Shown here: positions 49,479-63,042 of the stretch, piece by piece
How the letters are laid out: every line of letters starts with the position of its first letter
How positions within the stretch are numbered: position 1 is the first letter of the stretch
Source: Pseudomonas sp. ABC1
GTDB lineage: Bacteria > Pseudomonadota > Gammaproteobacteria > Pseudomonadales > Pseudomonadaceae
Assembly: GCF_013395055.1 (NCBI RefSeq)
Contig: NZ_CP058349.1
Coordinates: 3,843,501 to 3,907,500, forward strand
DNA length: 64,000 nucleotides
Reading direction: 5' to 3'
The notes under the pieces: generated by a model
The model's database searches: none
Told to the model about the DNA's origin: nothing
The model's input: only the letters and a program-made list of their open reading frames with translations
Position numbers and translations under genes: made by a program

Positions 49479-51124
49479 GGCGTACTTGCCGGCCAGCGTC
49501 ACTCCTGCCTCTGCTAGTGACGCTGCCACTGACGAGTGTGGCTACGGCGGACCTGGAGCTGTACGCGGGGCAGCGCTTCGAGCGCCAACTGGAGACTGCC
49601 CTGACCCTGAAGCTGCCGGTTGCCGCGGGCGACTACGTCGCCGGACGCATCGAAGTCGGCGGTGCCGCGCTGGATGCTGATCTTCTGGATGCCGACGGCC
49701 GTCATTATCGGCGTATCGCGGATGGACAGACGGGCGTCATCGACTTTCGCTTTGTCGCCGAATCGGCAGCGATGAGCCTGCGCCTGGTTCCTGCCGGGGC
49801 GCTGGCTCTTTCCATGCGTCTCGATGAGGTGGTACCAGCGACCGCACAGCGCCCGTCGCCGCCGGAATACCTCAGCCCGCGTATCGCCAGGCTGGCCGCA
49901 GAGCTGTCCGCAGGGCGGGGCAGCGACGATTTCTGGCGGGAAGTGATGACGCAGGGGACGCCCTTGCTGGAAACACGCCAGGCGCCCGAGGCTTTCCGGC
50001 CTGGGACGCCAGTGCGCATGCGCGAGCAGGCGATAATGACTTTCCTGTGGCGCGGTGCACGGCGCAATGTACGTCTGGTTGGCGGACCATCCGGGGACCA
50101 TGCCTGGCTTGAGCAACTGGGTGACAGCGATGTCTGGTTCGTCAGCTTTCCGGTACCTACGGGCACGCGCCTTGCCTACCAGTTGGCACCGGACATCCCG
50201 GATATTCCCGGCGATGCACGGGCACGCCGTAGCGCTCTTGGCGCCACGCTGCGGATGGACCCGCTCAATCGCCATCCCTGGCCACGCCAGGCGCCGGACC
50301 CGTTCAGTCAGGAGGCGACTATCGTGCTGCCAGGTGCGCCGCCGCAACCCGGTACTCCGGCGGATGCCTCGGCAGACCCGCAGTTACGCACTTTTACGTT
50401 CGCCAGTGAGAAGCTGGGCAATACTCGGCAGGTGACCATTGCCCATCCGCGCGATCTCGACCCTGACGATCCGCGTCTGATAGTGGCAATCGTATTTGAT
50501 GGCGAGCGAGCGCTACGCCAGGCCGATCTACCGCGCATGCTCGATACGCTGACGGCGAGCGGGCGTCTGCCGCCAGTGGTCGCGGTGTTGTTGCCGTCGA
50601 TCGACAGCGTGACACGTGCGCGGGAACTGCCGGGCAACGATGCCTTTGCCGATGTGCTGGCAGACGAACTGCTGCCACGGATCGCCGCCCTGACTGGTGT
50701 TCGTCCGGTGCCTTCGCGCACCGTACTGGCCGGGGCCAGCTACGGTGGTCTGGCGTCGGTAACCGCCGCTCTCCGACGGCCTGAGCATTTCGGTAACGTG
50801 CTGGCGATGTCCGCTTCGTTCTGGTGGGCGCCTGAGGGCGAGGACTCACGGGACATGCCTTTCGTGGCGCGACTGATGGCGCAGAGCGAACGGCAGCCGT
50901 TGCGCCTGTTCCTCAGTGCGGGGACGTTCGAGACGGGTAATGGCGAGGTCGACGGCATTCTCGAAAGCGCACGTCGGGTCCGCGATACCGCACGTCTGAA
51001 AGGCTATCAGACCCACTGGCGGGAATATGCCGGAGGGCATGACTGGCTAATCTGGCGCGGAGCGCTGGGTGATGGCCTGATCGCCCTGTTCGGCACGAAA
51101 CCTGATATGGGGGCCGGGGGCTAA
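49475..51124 (+). CDS. Exported Fes-like (enterochelin esterase family) siderophore esterase
   Basis: This 549-residue hydrolase is predicted to be periplasmic. The GTG start at 49475 overlaps the receptor stop and gives a signal peptide MRRTCRPASLLPLLVTLPLT with cleavage after SVATA (residue 25). An N-terminal beta-rich domain (27-120) resembles pre-peptidase C-type domains, and the Fes N-terminal domain follows (about 182-270). The esterase domain has the nucleophile Ser422 in GASYGG and His522 in AGGHDW. It should release iron by hydrolysing ester bonds of the imported siderophore, as periplasmic PfeE and IroE do. A FhuA-like partner receptor with a Fes-like enzyme is unusual; the substrate could be an ester-linked hydroxamate or a tricatecholate. 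Confidence 0.85.
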   Translation: MRRTCRPASLLPLLVTLPLTSVATADLELYAGQRFERQLETALTLKLPVAAGDYVAGRIEVGGAALDADLLDADGRHYRRIADGQTGVIDFRFVAESAAMSLRLVPAGALALSMRLDEVVPATAQRPSPPEYLSPRIARLAAELSAGRGSDDFWREVMTQGTPLLETRQAPEAFRPGTPVRMREQAIMTFLWRGARRNVRLVGGPSGDHAWLEQLGDSDVWFVSFPVPTGTRLAYQLAPDIPDIPGDARARRSALGATLRMDPLNRHPWPRQAPDPFSQEATIVLPGAPPQPGTPADASADPQLRTFTFASEKLGNTRQVTIAHPRDLDPDDPRLIVAIVFDGERALRQADLPRMLDTLTASGRLPPVVAVLLPSIDSVTRARELPGNDAFADVLADELLPRIAALTGVRPVPSRTVLAGASYGGLASVTAALRRPEHFGNVLAMSASFWWAPEGEDSRDMPFVARLMAQSERQPLRLFLSAGTFETGNGEVDGILESARRVRDTARLKGYQTHWREYAGGHDWLIWRGALGDGLIALFGTKPDMGAGG

Positions 51125-53947
<2,823 letters not shown>

Positions 53948-53994
53948 AGCCTGCCGCTTGCAGCTTGAAGCCCGTAGCCCCAACGGAGTGTTAA

Positions 53995-55290
<1,296 letters not shown>

Positions 55291-55337
55291 TCGTCGTCCG
55301 GCCACTGCTGTCCGGGGTGGCTGAGGTGGTATCGGGG

Positions 55338-55368
55338 ACGGGTCACCGAGAGGTGGCCCGTTTCTTCC
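55338..55368 (+). terminator. Intrinsic terminator downstream of eno
   Basis: ACGGGTCACC pairs with GGTGGCCCGT (one wobble) around a GAGA tetraloop, followed by TTCTTCC. It lies 47 bases after the eno stop. The gap to ftsB (up to 55494) holds no gene. Confidence 0.75.
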
Positions 55369-55494
55369 TGAATATTCTTATGATCGAATTCACTTTTTCA
55401 CGGTCCTAGTGCCCGGGGAGCAGTGTCTTGAGCCGTTTTGCCCACTATGCTGACTGCCGCTTCTTCATCCGCACAGGTCAACCGGACGCTTTTC

Positions 55495-55782
55495 ATGCCG
55501 TCAATGCGTAGCCCCTACTGGCTGTTTGTCGTACTGGCACTGTTGCTTGCAGGCTTGCAGTACCGCTTGTGGGTCGGCGAGGGCAGTCTGGCGCAGGTGG
55601 CCGAGATCAAGCAGCAGATCGCCACGCAACAAGGCGAGAACGAGCGTCTGCTCGAACGCAACCGCATCCTCGAAGCCGAAGTCATGGAACTCAAGCGCGG
55701 TATGGAAACCGTGGAAGAGCGTGCCCGACATGAACTGGGGATGGTGAAAGAGGGCGAAACCCTCTACCTGCTGGCCGAATGA
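55495..55782 (+). CDS. ftsB: Cell division protein FtsB
   Basis: FtsB is a small bitopic divisome protein that joins FtsL and FtsQ and helps activate septal peptidoglycan synthesis. The 95-residue product has an N-terminal helix (SPYWLFVVLALLLAGLQYRLW). A periplasmic coiled coil follows (QQGENERLLERNRILEAEV, with heptad Leu/Ile/Val), then the conserved EERARHELGMVKEGETLY. I chose ATG 55495 because GGA lies eight bases upstream. ATG 55504 (MRSPYWLF) is equally close to the known Pseudomonas form. The stop overlaps the ispD ATG. Confidence 0.92.
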   Translation: MPSMRSPYWLFVVLALLLAGLQYRLWVGEGSLAQVAEIKQQIATQQGENERLLERNRILEAEVMELKRGMETVEERARHELGMVKEGETLYLLAE

Positions 55783-56486
55783 CGGCTCCACATCCGGATT
55801 TCCACGTCGTCCTGCCGGCTGCCGGCATTGGTTCGCGTATGCGTGCCGATCGCCCCAAGCAGTACCTGCAGGTGTCCGGGCGCAGCATTCTGGAACACAC
55901 CCTGAATTGTTTCCTCGGCCATCCCGGCTTGCGGTCTCTGGTGGTCTGTCTGGCTCAGGACGATCCATTCTGGCCGCACCTGGGCTGTGCCGACGATCCG
56001 CGTATCCAGCGTGTCGACGGTGGTCGTGAGCGCGCCGATTCGGTCCTCAATGGCCTGCACTATCTGTTGGGCAATGGGGCACGGCTGGACGACTGGGTGC
56101 TGGTGCACGATGCCGCGCGACCGAACCTGGCTCGCAGCGATCTGGACCACCTGCTCGAAGAGCTGGCAGACGACCCGGTCGGTGGGTTGCTGGCGGTGCC
56201 GGTGCGTGACACGCTCAAGCGCATGGGAGCCGATGGTCGGGTCAGCGAGACGGTCGACCGTACGCCGATCTGGCAGGCCTATACGCCGCAGATGTTTCGC
56301 CTGGGGATGCTGCGCGACAGCCTGGCCGCCGCCCTGGCTGCCGGTGTGCCGATCACCGATGAGGCTTCTGCGCTGGAGTGGGCCGGCTTGTCGGCGCGTT
56401 TGATCGAAGGCCGTGCCGACAATCTCAAGGTCACCCGCCCGGAAGACCTGGATTGGCTGCGCCAGCTCTGGGGCGGGATGTCTTGA
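55779..56486 (+). CDS. ispD: 2-C-methyl-D-erythritol 4-phosphate cytidylyltransferase
   Basis: IspD transfers CMP to MEP in the isoprenoid pathway two steps after the start of which Dxr (27971) is part. The 235-residue protein has the nucleotide-binding FHVVLPAAGIGSRMRADRPKQYL. VDGGRERADSVLNGL, the metal region VLVHDAARPNLAR and the C-terminal ITDEASALEWAG and NLKVTRPEDL signatures follow. It starts within the ftsB stop (ATGA). In related genomes ispF follows or lies a little further on; here the next gene is a beta-propeller protein. Confidence 0.96.
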   Translation: MTAPHPDFHVVLPAAGIGSRMRADRPKQYLQVSGRSILEHTLNCFLGHPGLRSLVVCLAQDDPFWPHLGCADDPRIQRVDGGRERADSVLNGLHYLLGNGARLDDWVLVHDAARPNLARSDLDHLLEELADDPVGGLLAVPVRDTLKRMGADGRVSETVDRTPIWQAYTPQMFRLGMLRDSLAAALAAGVPITDEASALEWAGLSARLIEGRADNLKVTRPEDLDWLRQLWGGMS

Positions 56487-56631
56487 ACGTATCTGCCTGA
56501 TGCCTGCTGCCGCCATGGTCCTTGGTTCCATGGCATTTCTCATCGTTAATATTCGCTTAAGAATCGGCTGTTAGTGTCCTGCGTTGGCCTGTCTCACTGA
56601 CTTTTTTCTCGCCTCCAGGAACGCTATAAGC

Positions 56632-57501
56632 ATGCAAGCCCTCGTCTTTACGTTTTCGAAATGGCTGCGGATGACCTTGCTTCTGTCGGCTTCGGGTGTA
56701 CTACTGGCGTTGGCATTCTTCGCCTGGCAGTACTTCTTCCCGGTGCAGGCCAATGATGGCTGGAGCTACAGGGTTGCCTACCCGGACGTAGACCGGCCTT
56801 CGGGGTTGGTGCCCTTGGCGGATGGTTCGCTCTGGATCGGTCAGGAGTTGCAGGGTGGCAAAGGCAGCATCCTGCGTATCGATGAGGATGGCCATCGCCA
56901 GCTCGAGGTCGAGAACCTGTCCAAGCCCAGTGGCATGATCTACACACGGGGCGGCCTGGTGTTCAGCCAGGAGGTCGGTGGCGCGCCGGTCAGTTTTGTC
57001 AGGGATGGACAGACGACGGGATTGTTCAGTGGCGAAAACGTGCAAGGGCTATGGGACGACGGCGACAGTCTCTATGCCATTGAGGACCGACGAAGTGACG
57101 GGCGTTTGCTGCGTTACCGCTGGAGCGACCAGAGCCTGACCGTGCTTCGTGATCGGCTCTCCGAAGCGGAATCCATCACGCGCTGCCTGGATGGGCAGAT
57201 GCTCTACACGAAGAAAGGCTCCGGAGCCGTGCATCGTTTGACTGCCGATGGTGACGATCCGGCCATCTTCAGCGGGCTCAACAAGCCGAGCTTTCTCATG
57301 TGCGACAAGCGTGGGCTGTGGATCAGCGAGGACTCGACCCACAGGGCCAGGCTGCTCCTGATCGATCCCGAGGGTCACCAGAGCACGATCCTTTCCTTTC
57401 TCAAGGCGCCTCAGTCCATCGTACCGACCGGCAAGGGTACCTACCTGATCTCGGAAGGAGGTCGTGACCGGGTACTGGAACTGATGCCCCAGGGTGGTTG
57501 A
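56632..57501 (+). CDS. Membrane-anchored beta-propeller protein, SMP-30/Vgb-like
   Basis: This 289-residue protein has one N-terminal membrane helix (about residues 11-33, LRMTLLLSASGVLLALAFFAW), so the rest is most likely periplasmic. The remainder is a series of short repeated strands (PSGLVPLADGSLWIGQEL, LSKPSGMIYTRGGLVFSQEV, LNKPSFLMCDKRGLWISED, LKAPQSIVPTGKGTYLISEG), the pattern of an NHL/SMP-30-type six-bladed propeller. I do not recognise the family or any catalytic residues. The ATG at 56632 follows AGGA at a somewhat long spacing; an upstream in-frame start at 56584 adds 16 residues. It is not obviously in an operon with ispD (about 145 bases). Confidence 0.68.
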   Translation: MQALVFTFSKWLRMTLLLSASGVLLALAFFAWQYFFPVQANDGWSYRVAYPDVDRPSGLVPLADGSLWIGQELQGGKGSILRIDEDGHRQLEVENLSKPSGMIYTRGGLVFSQEVGGAPVSFVRDGQTTGLFSGENVQGLWDDGDSLYAIEDRRSDGRLLRYRWSDQSLTVLRDRLSEAESITRCLDGQMLYTKKGSGAVHRLTADGDDPAIFSGLNKPSFLMCDKRGLWISEDSTHRARLLLIDPEGHQSTILSFLKAPQSIVPTGKGTYLISEGGRDRVLELMPQGG

Positions 57502-57529
57502 GGTTTATCGGCTATACGGTCGCTGGTCT

Positions 57530-58408
57530 CTAATCGTATGAGCCGAGTTCGCTTTTCAAGGCTTCGACCAGCAACCTGACCTTGGGCAGTGGATAGCGCC
57601 GCTGGGGGTAAACCGCCCAGACCGCCGTGTTGGGTGGTTGGTTGGCGTCGAGCAGGGAGATCAGTTCGCCACGTTGCAGGGGCTCGCGCACGTAGTAGTC
57701 CGGCAGCTGGCAGAGGCCGAAACCGCGCAGGGCTGCGTCGAGCACCGCCTGGCCACTGTTGCAGCGCCAGTTGCCGCTGGGTTTGAACGGCCGCTCGACG
57801 CCATCGACCTGGAACAGCCAGGTGTCACCAGTGCCGATCAGGCAGTTGTGCCCCGCCAGTTCCGACAGGGTGTGCGGGCGTCCATAGCGCTCCAGGTAGG
57901 ACGGCGCAGCGCACAGGTACATGGCCCTTGGGGCGATACGGGTGGCGACCAGGCGTGACTCGTTGAGACGGCCAAGGCGAATGGCGAGGTCGAAACCTTC
58001 CTGCACCAGGTCCAGCGTGCGATTGCTCAGTTCTATTTCCACCCGCAGTTGCGGGTGCTGCGCCATGAAGCGGTTGACCACCGGCACGATAAAGCGCTCG
58101 CCGTAGGCCACGGCAGCGGTCATGCGCAGCAGGCCGGTGGGGCTGCTGTGCAGGTCGCCGATGGCGAGGAAGGCTTCGTCACGTTCCTCGATCAGTCGCT
58201 GGCAGCGGGCGAAGAAGGTATGGCCCGCTTCGGTCAGCGATACACGGCGGGTGGTGCGGTAGAACAGGCGCGCCTGTAGCCGCTCCTCCAGCTTCACCAC
58301 CTGGCGGCTGACATGGGAGGAAGAGACCCGCAGCCGTTCGGCTGCGCGCATAAAGCTGCCGCACTCGGCGACGGCGACGAATTCATCCAGTCCTTCCCAG
58401 CGGCTCAT
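57530..58408 (-). CDS. LysR-type regulator of the formaldehyde detoxification genes (GfnR-like)
   Basis: This 292-residue LTTR has an N-terminal HTH (LDEFVAVAECGSFMRAAERL, VSSSHVSRQVVKLEERL) and a C-terminal effector-binding domain of the CrgA/DsdC-type subgroup (YGERFIVPVVNRFMAQHP, LAIRLGRLNESRLVATRIAP). It is divergent from adhC-fghA. In P. aeruginosa a LysR regulator (GfnR) next to adhC activates glutathione-dependent formaldehyde removal, and I infer the same here. A T-N11-A type LTTR box lies in the shared 277-base region at 58559. Confidence 0.82.
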   Translation of the reverse strand: MSRWEGLDEFVAVAECGSFMRAAERLRVSSSHVSRQVVKLEERLQARLFYRTTRRVSLTEAGHTFFARCQRLIEERDEAFLAIGDLHSSPTGLLRMTAAVAYGERFIVPVVNRFMAQHPQLRVEIELSNRTLDLVQEGFDLAIRLGRLNESRLVATRIAPRAMYLCAAPSYLERYGRPHTLSELAGHNCLIGTGDTWLFQVDGVERPFKPSGNWRCNSGQAVLDAALRGFGLCQLPDYYVREPLQRGELISLLDANQPPNTAVWAVYPQRRYPLPKVRLLVEALKSELGSYD

Positions 58409-58494
58409 GGCGTTCCTCGGTGGTGGGCTGTGGGCGAAGATGGCGTTTTCATGTCAAGTGTGTCCTTCAGGGCAGTTTTTCGCCCTCTCCCCAG

Positions 58495-58518
58495 CCCTCT
58501 CCCGCAGGCGGGAGAGGG
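58495..58518. repeat. REP-like palindrome
   Basis: CCCTCTCCCGC-AG-GCGGGAGAGGG is an 11-bp perfect inverted repeat with a 2-base loop, preceded by a second copy of CCCTCTCCC (58484-58491 region). This type of intergenic palindrome is common in pseudomonad genomes. It lies between the LysR gene and adhC. Confidence 0.65.
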
Positions 58519-58558
58519 GGTGGAATCGGTATGACGCATATTCATGCAGTCGCTCTCT

Positions 58559-58577
58559 ATTGTCCCTGTATGGCAAT
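58559..58577. promoter_or_regulatory. Candidate LysR-type operator upstream of adhC
   Basis: ATTG-N11-CAAT is the classic T-N11-A dyad of LysR-family sites. ATTGTCCCT recurs 39 bases downstream (58598-58606), possibly a second half-site near the promoter. It is located in the divergent region between the LysR gene and adhC. Confidence 0.5.
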
Positions 58578-58670
58578 AATAAATTCCAAATATGAAGATT
58601 GTCCCTTTTCAGGTTTGAATTAAACTCTCCTCCATCATGCGGCCAGGTGCCTGGCCGCGTCCGTCCCTGA

Positions 58671-59801
<1,131 letters not shown>

Positions 59802-59807
59802 TGAAAC

Positions 59808-59837
59808 ACCGTGCGGCCTCACGGCTGCACGGTTTTT
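59808..59837 (+). terminator. Intrinsic terminator between adhC and fghA
   Basis: ACCGTGCGGCC pairs with GGCTGCACGGT (one wobble) around TCAC and is followed by TTTT. It begins 6 bases after the adhC stop. fghA would then depend on read-through or its own promoter. Confidence 0.78.
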
Positions 59838-59885
59838 CGCAGGGTGTCGCGGGGCCGCCCAGGCCAGTGCGCACCGCAAACCCTT

Positions 59886-59902
59886 GGTGCGCGCAGCGCA
59901 CC
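59886..59902. repeat. Short GC-rich inverted repeat before fghA
   Basis: GGTGCGC-GCA-GCGCACC is a perfect 7-bp stem; a related GTGCGCACC lies just upstream near 59868. It resembles dispersed intergenic repeats of pseudomonads. The fghA Shine-Dalgarno (GGAG, 59907-59910) follows directly. Confidence 0.5.
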
Positions 59903-59916
59903 CTACGGAGCGGCTC

Positions 59917-60762
59917 ATGACCCTCGATATCGTTTCCAGCAACAAGAGCTTTGGCGGCTGGCACAAGCGCTACAAGCACCGTTCCTCCAGCCTGAATTGC
60001 GATATGGTGTTCGCCGTCTACCTGCCGCCGCAGGCCGAGCAGGGGGTGAAACTGCCGGTGTTGTACTGGTTGTCGGGGCTGACCTGCACCGACGAGAACT
60101 TCATGCAGAAGGCTGGCGCCCAGCGCCTGGCGGCAGAGCTGGGGCTGGTCATCGTCGCGCCGGATACCAGCCCGCGTGGCGAAGGAGTACCGGACGACGC
60201 CGAGGGCGCCTGGGATTTCGGTCTGGGTGCGGGTTTCTATCTGAACGCCACGCAGGAGCCCTGGGCCCGGCATTACCGCATGTACGACTATGTGGTGAAC
60301 GAACTGCCGGCGCTGATCGAGGGCAACTTCCCGGTCAACGATCGGCGTGCCATCAGCGGTCACTCCATGGGGGGCCATGGGGCGTTGATCTGTGCGTTGA
60401 AGAATCCGGGACGTTATCGCTCAGTGTCGGCGTTCTCGCCGATCACTAACCCAAGCGATTGCCCCTGGGGAGAAAAGGCCTTCACCCATTACCTGGGCAA
60501 CGACCGGGCACGCTGGCGTGAGTGGGATGCCAGTGCGCTGATCGCCGATGCCGAGGAGAAGCTGCCGCTGCTGATCGACCAGGGTGATCGCGACGACTTC
60601 CTCGAAGGCCAGCTCAAGCCACAGGCGCTGGAAGCTGCCGCCAAGGCTGCTGGTCATCCGCTGACCTTGCGACTGCAACCTGGCTATGACCACAGCTATT
60701 ACTTCATCGCCAGCTTTATCGAAGACCACCTGCGGCACCATGCCGAAGCTCTGAAGGCTTAA
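59917..60762 (+). CDS. fghA: S-formylglutathione hydrolase
   Basis: FghA hydrolyses S-formylglutathione to formate and glutathione, completing formaldehyde removal with AdhC. The 281-residue alpha/beta hydrolase of the esterase D family has [20 protein letters not shown], the [20 protein letters not shown] region, the nucleophile Ser in [16 protein letters not shown] (about residue 146), and the Asp (QGDRDDFL) and His (YDHSYYFI) of the triad. The ATG at 59917 is supported by GGAG six bases upstream; a frame to 59884 runs into the repeat. It is convergent with the ptrB gene. Confidence 0.96.
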   Translation: MTLDIVSSNKSFGGWHKRYKHRSSSLNCDMVFAVYLPPQAEQGVKLPVLYWLSGLTCTDENFMQKAGAQRLAAELGLVIVAPDTSPRGEGVPDDAEGAWDFGLGAGFYLNATQEPWARHYRMYDYVVNELPALIEGNFPVNDRRAISGHSMGGHGALICALKNPGRYRSVSAFSPITNPSDCPWGEKAFTHYLGNDRARWREWDASALIADAEEKLPLLIDQGDRDDFLEGQLKPQALEAAAKAAGHPLTLRLQPGYDHSYYFIASFIEDHLRHHAEALKA

Positions 60763-60805
60763 CTGCGCGGCACGAATGGATAGCCTGCGGATGTAGGATC
60801 GGGCA

Positions 60806-60862
60806 AGCGTAGCGACACCCATCTGTGCCTGCCGATGGTGGGTGTCGCTGCGCTCGACCCAC
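60806..60862. repeat. Large inverted repeat between fghA and the oligopeptidase gene
   Basis: AGCGTAGCGACACCCATC pairs with GATG-gt-GGGTGTCGCTGCGCT (one wobble, short insertion), and GGTGGGT (60836) with ACCCACC (60856-60862) forms an alternative stem. The region lies between two convergent genes, so it may end both transcripts. It looks like a dispersed pseudomonad repeat. Confidence 0.55.
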
Positions 60863-60879
60863 CCTGCAGGAATAGATGG

Positions 60880-62901
60880 CTACCCCAGTACCTTGAGCAG
60901 GAACGCATATTCCAGCGCCACTTCGCGGATGCTCTGGTAGCGTCCGCTCATGCCACCGTGGCCAGAGTCCAGGTCGGTCTTGAGCAGCAGCAGGTGGTCG
61001 TCGGTCTTGCTCGCACGCAATCGGGCCACCCACTTGGCGGCTTCCCAGTACTGCACCCGGCTGTCGTTGTAGCCCGCTACCACCAGCAGGTGCGGGTAGT
61101 CCTGGGCCTTTACGTTCTCGTAGGGCGCATAGCCTTTGATGCGCTGGTAGACCTCGGGCTGGTTGGGGTCGCCCCATTCATCGTATTCGGTCACGGTCAG
61201 CGGCAACTCGGTGTTGAGCATGGTGTTCAACACGTCGACGAAGGGCACCTCTGCGACGGCAGCAGCGAACAACTGCGGGCGTTGATTGAGGACCGCGCCG
61301 ATCAGCAGCCCGCCGGCGCTGCCACCACTGATGGCCAGTTGGGCGGCGGTGGTATAGCCCTGGGCGATCAGGGTTTCGGCGCAGGCGATAAAGTCACCGA
61401 AGCTGTTCTGCTTGTATTCCAGCTTGCCTTGCAGGTACCAGGCCTCGCCCATCTCGCCGCCGCCCCTTACGTGGGCGATGGCGAAGACGAAACCGCGCTC
61501 CAGCAGCGACAGCCGGGCGTGGGAGAACCAGGGGTCGAGGCTTTCGCCGTAGGCGCCATAGCCGTAGAGGTAGAGCGGGGCGGGGCGACCGAAGGTGTCG
61601 CGGCGCGCCACCAGGCTGATCGGCACCTGGGTGCCGTCGGCGGCGGTGGCCCAGATGCGCCGGCTTTCATAGTCGTCGGCGTCGAACGGCCCTTCCACGG
61701 GGGTTTGCTTGAGGACGGCCTGCTGCCCGCTGGCCAATGCCAGGCTGCGCACCTGTGCGGGACGGTTGAGGGCTTCGTAGCGCAGGCGGATCGACGGGCT
61801 GTCGAACTCCAGACTGTCCTGCAGATAGAGGCTGTAGGCGGCATCCGGCAGTTGCACGCGGTAAGGCGCGGCCTGCGCTGGGCGCACTTCCAGCAGCGGC
61901 AGGCCGCCCTGGCGCAGCGAGAGGATGATGGCGCTGGCGCTGAGGCTGACATCTTCGAGCATCACCAGAGGGTCGTGGGCGATGATTTCCCGCCAGGGTT
62001 CTGCCGGCGTTTCCTCGGCCTGGGTGAACAGGGCGAAGTTGATCCCGCTGCGATTGCTGCGGATCAGCCAGCTCCAGCCGCCGTCGAGCAGGCCGTGATC
62101 GGGGTAGTACTCGTGGCCTTCCTGGCGCGGTGCCAGGCAGCTCCACGGCGCGTCCGGGTGGTCGGCGGGCAGTGTCCAGGCCTCGCTGGTGGTTTTGCTG
62201 GCGGAGAGGATCAGCAGTTGCCGCTCGGAGCTGGCGCGGAAGCAGTGCACGAAGAAGCGCTCGTCATCTTCCTGGAACACCTGCTCGCAGAGCGTTTCGC
62301 CCAGCCGGTAGCGGTTGACGCGGAACGGTCGGTGACTGTCGTCGAGTTCGGTGAAGAATAGTGTGCGATTGTCATTGGCCCAGGTCATGCTGCCGTCGCA
62401 GTCGTCGAAGGGCAGTTCACTGGTAGTGCCGCTGGCCAGTTCCTTGACGTACAGGCGGTAGATTTCGTCGCCCTGGGTGTCGAGGCTGTAGGCGAGCCAC
62501 TGGTGGTCCTGGCTGATACTGAAGGCGCCCAGCGAGAGGAAGCCGCCATTGGCCAACTGGTTGGGGTCGAGCAGCAACTCTTCGCTGTGCGCATCCGTTT
62601 CCAGGCTGTCGTTTTCCGGGCGCTTGCAGCGGTAGTGGCGTGGGTACTCGTCGCCGGCGGTGGTGCGCTGGTAATAGAGCCAGGGCCCCCAGGGCGTGGG
62701 CAGCGAGAGGTCGGTTTCACGAATACGCCCGCGAATCTCCTCGAACAGGGTCTCGCGCAGCGGAACCTGTTCCCTCAGTTGTGACTCCAGATAGTCATTC
62801 TCGGCGCGCAGATAGGCCAGTACATCGGCGTTGTCGCGCTGTTCCAGCCAGCGATAAGGGTCTTCGCCGCTCTCGACGCGGGCTTGGGGGGCTTGCTGCA
62901 T
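60880..62901 (-). CDS. ptrB: Oligopeptidase B (protease II), prolyl oligopeptidase family
   Basis: This cytoplasmic serine peptidase cleaves short peptides after Arg or Lys. The 673-residue protein has an N-terminal seven-bladed propeller (about residues 70-400, with WLAYSLDTQGDEIYRLYVKEL and TWANDNRTLFFTELD). A C-terminal alpha/beta hydrolase domain follows, with the nucleophile Ser in LAISGGSAGGLLIGAVLNQRP. The catalytic Asp lies in VVAGYNDSRVQYWEA and His in DSGHGGMSGRYQ. The start at 62901 (MQQAPQARVESGEDPYRWLE) is supported by GGAG six bases upstream; a longer frame to 62958 exists. It is divergent from fadB. Confidence 0.93.
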   Translation of the reverse strand: MQQAPQARVESGEDPYRWLEQRDNADVLAYLRAENDYLESQLREQVPLRETLFEEIRGRIRETDLSLPTPWGPWLYYQRTTAGDEYPRHYRCKRPENDSLETDAHSEELLLDPNQLANGGFLSLGAFSISQDHQWLAYSLDTQGDEIYRLYVKELASGTTSELPFDDCDGSMTWANDNRTLFFTELDDSHRPFRVNRYRLGETLCEQVFQEDDERFFVHCFRASSERQLLILSASKTTSEAWTLPADHPDAPWSCLAPRQEGHEYYPDHGLLDGGWSWLIRSNRSGINFALFTQAEETPAEPWREIIAHDPLVMLEDVSLSASAIILSLRQGGLPLLEVRPAQAAPYRVQLPDAAYSLYLQDSLEFDSPSIRLRYEALNRPAQVRSLALASGQQAVLKQTPVEGPFDADDYESRRIWATAADGTQVPISLVARRDTFGRPAPLYLYGYGAYGESLDPWFSHARLSLLERGFVFAIAHVRGGGEMGEAWYLQGKLEYKQNSFGDFIACAETLIAQGYTTAAQLAISGGSAGGLLIGAVLNQRPQLFAAAVAEVPFVDVLNTMLNTELPLTVTEYDEWGDPNQPEVYQRIKGYAPYENVKAQDYPHLLVVAGYNDSRVQYWEAAKWVARLRASKTDDHLLLLKTDLDSGHGGMSGRYQSIREVALEYAFLLKVLG

Positions 62902-63042
62902 ACCGGGCTCCGGAATTCTCGAAGCGCCGATTAAGCCTATTCTTGTCCCAGGGCTCAAGCGGCCCGAGCGAAAAAGCTATGGGCCTCTCGATGGGTGGAT
63001 TGACAAGGTCGGACTTTTCCTTAAAGGTGTGTTCACCTGAAT

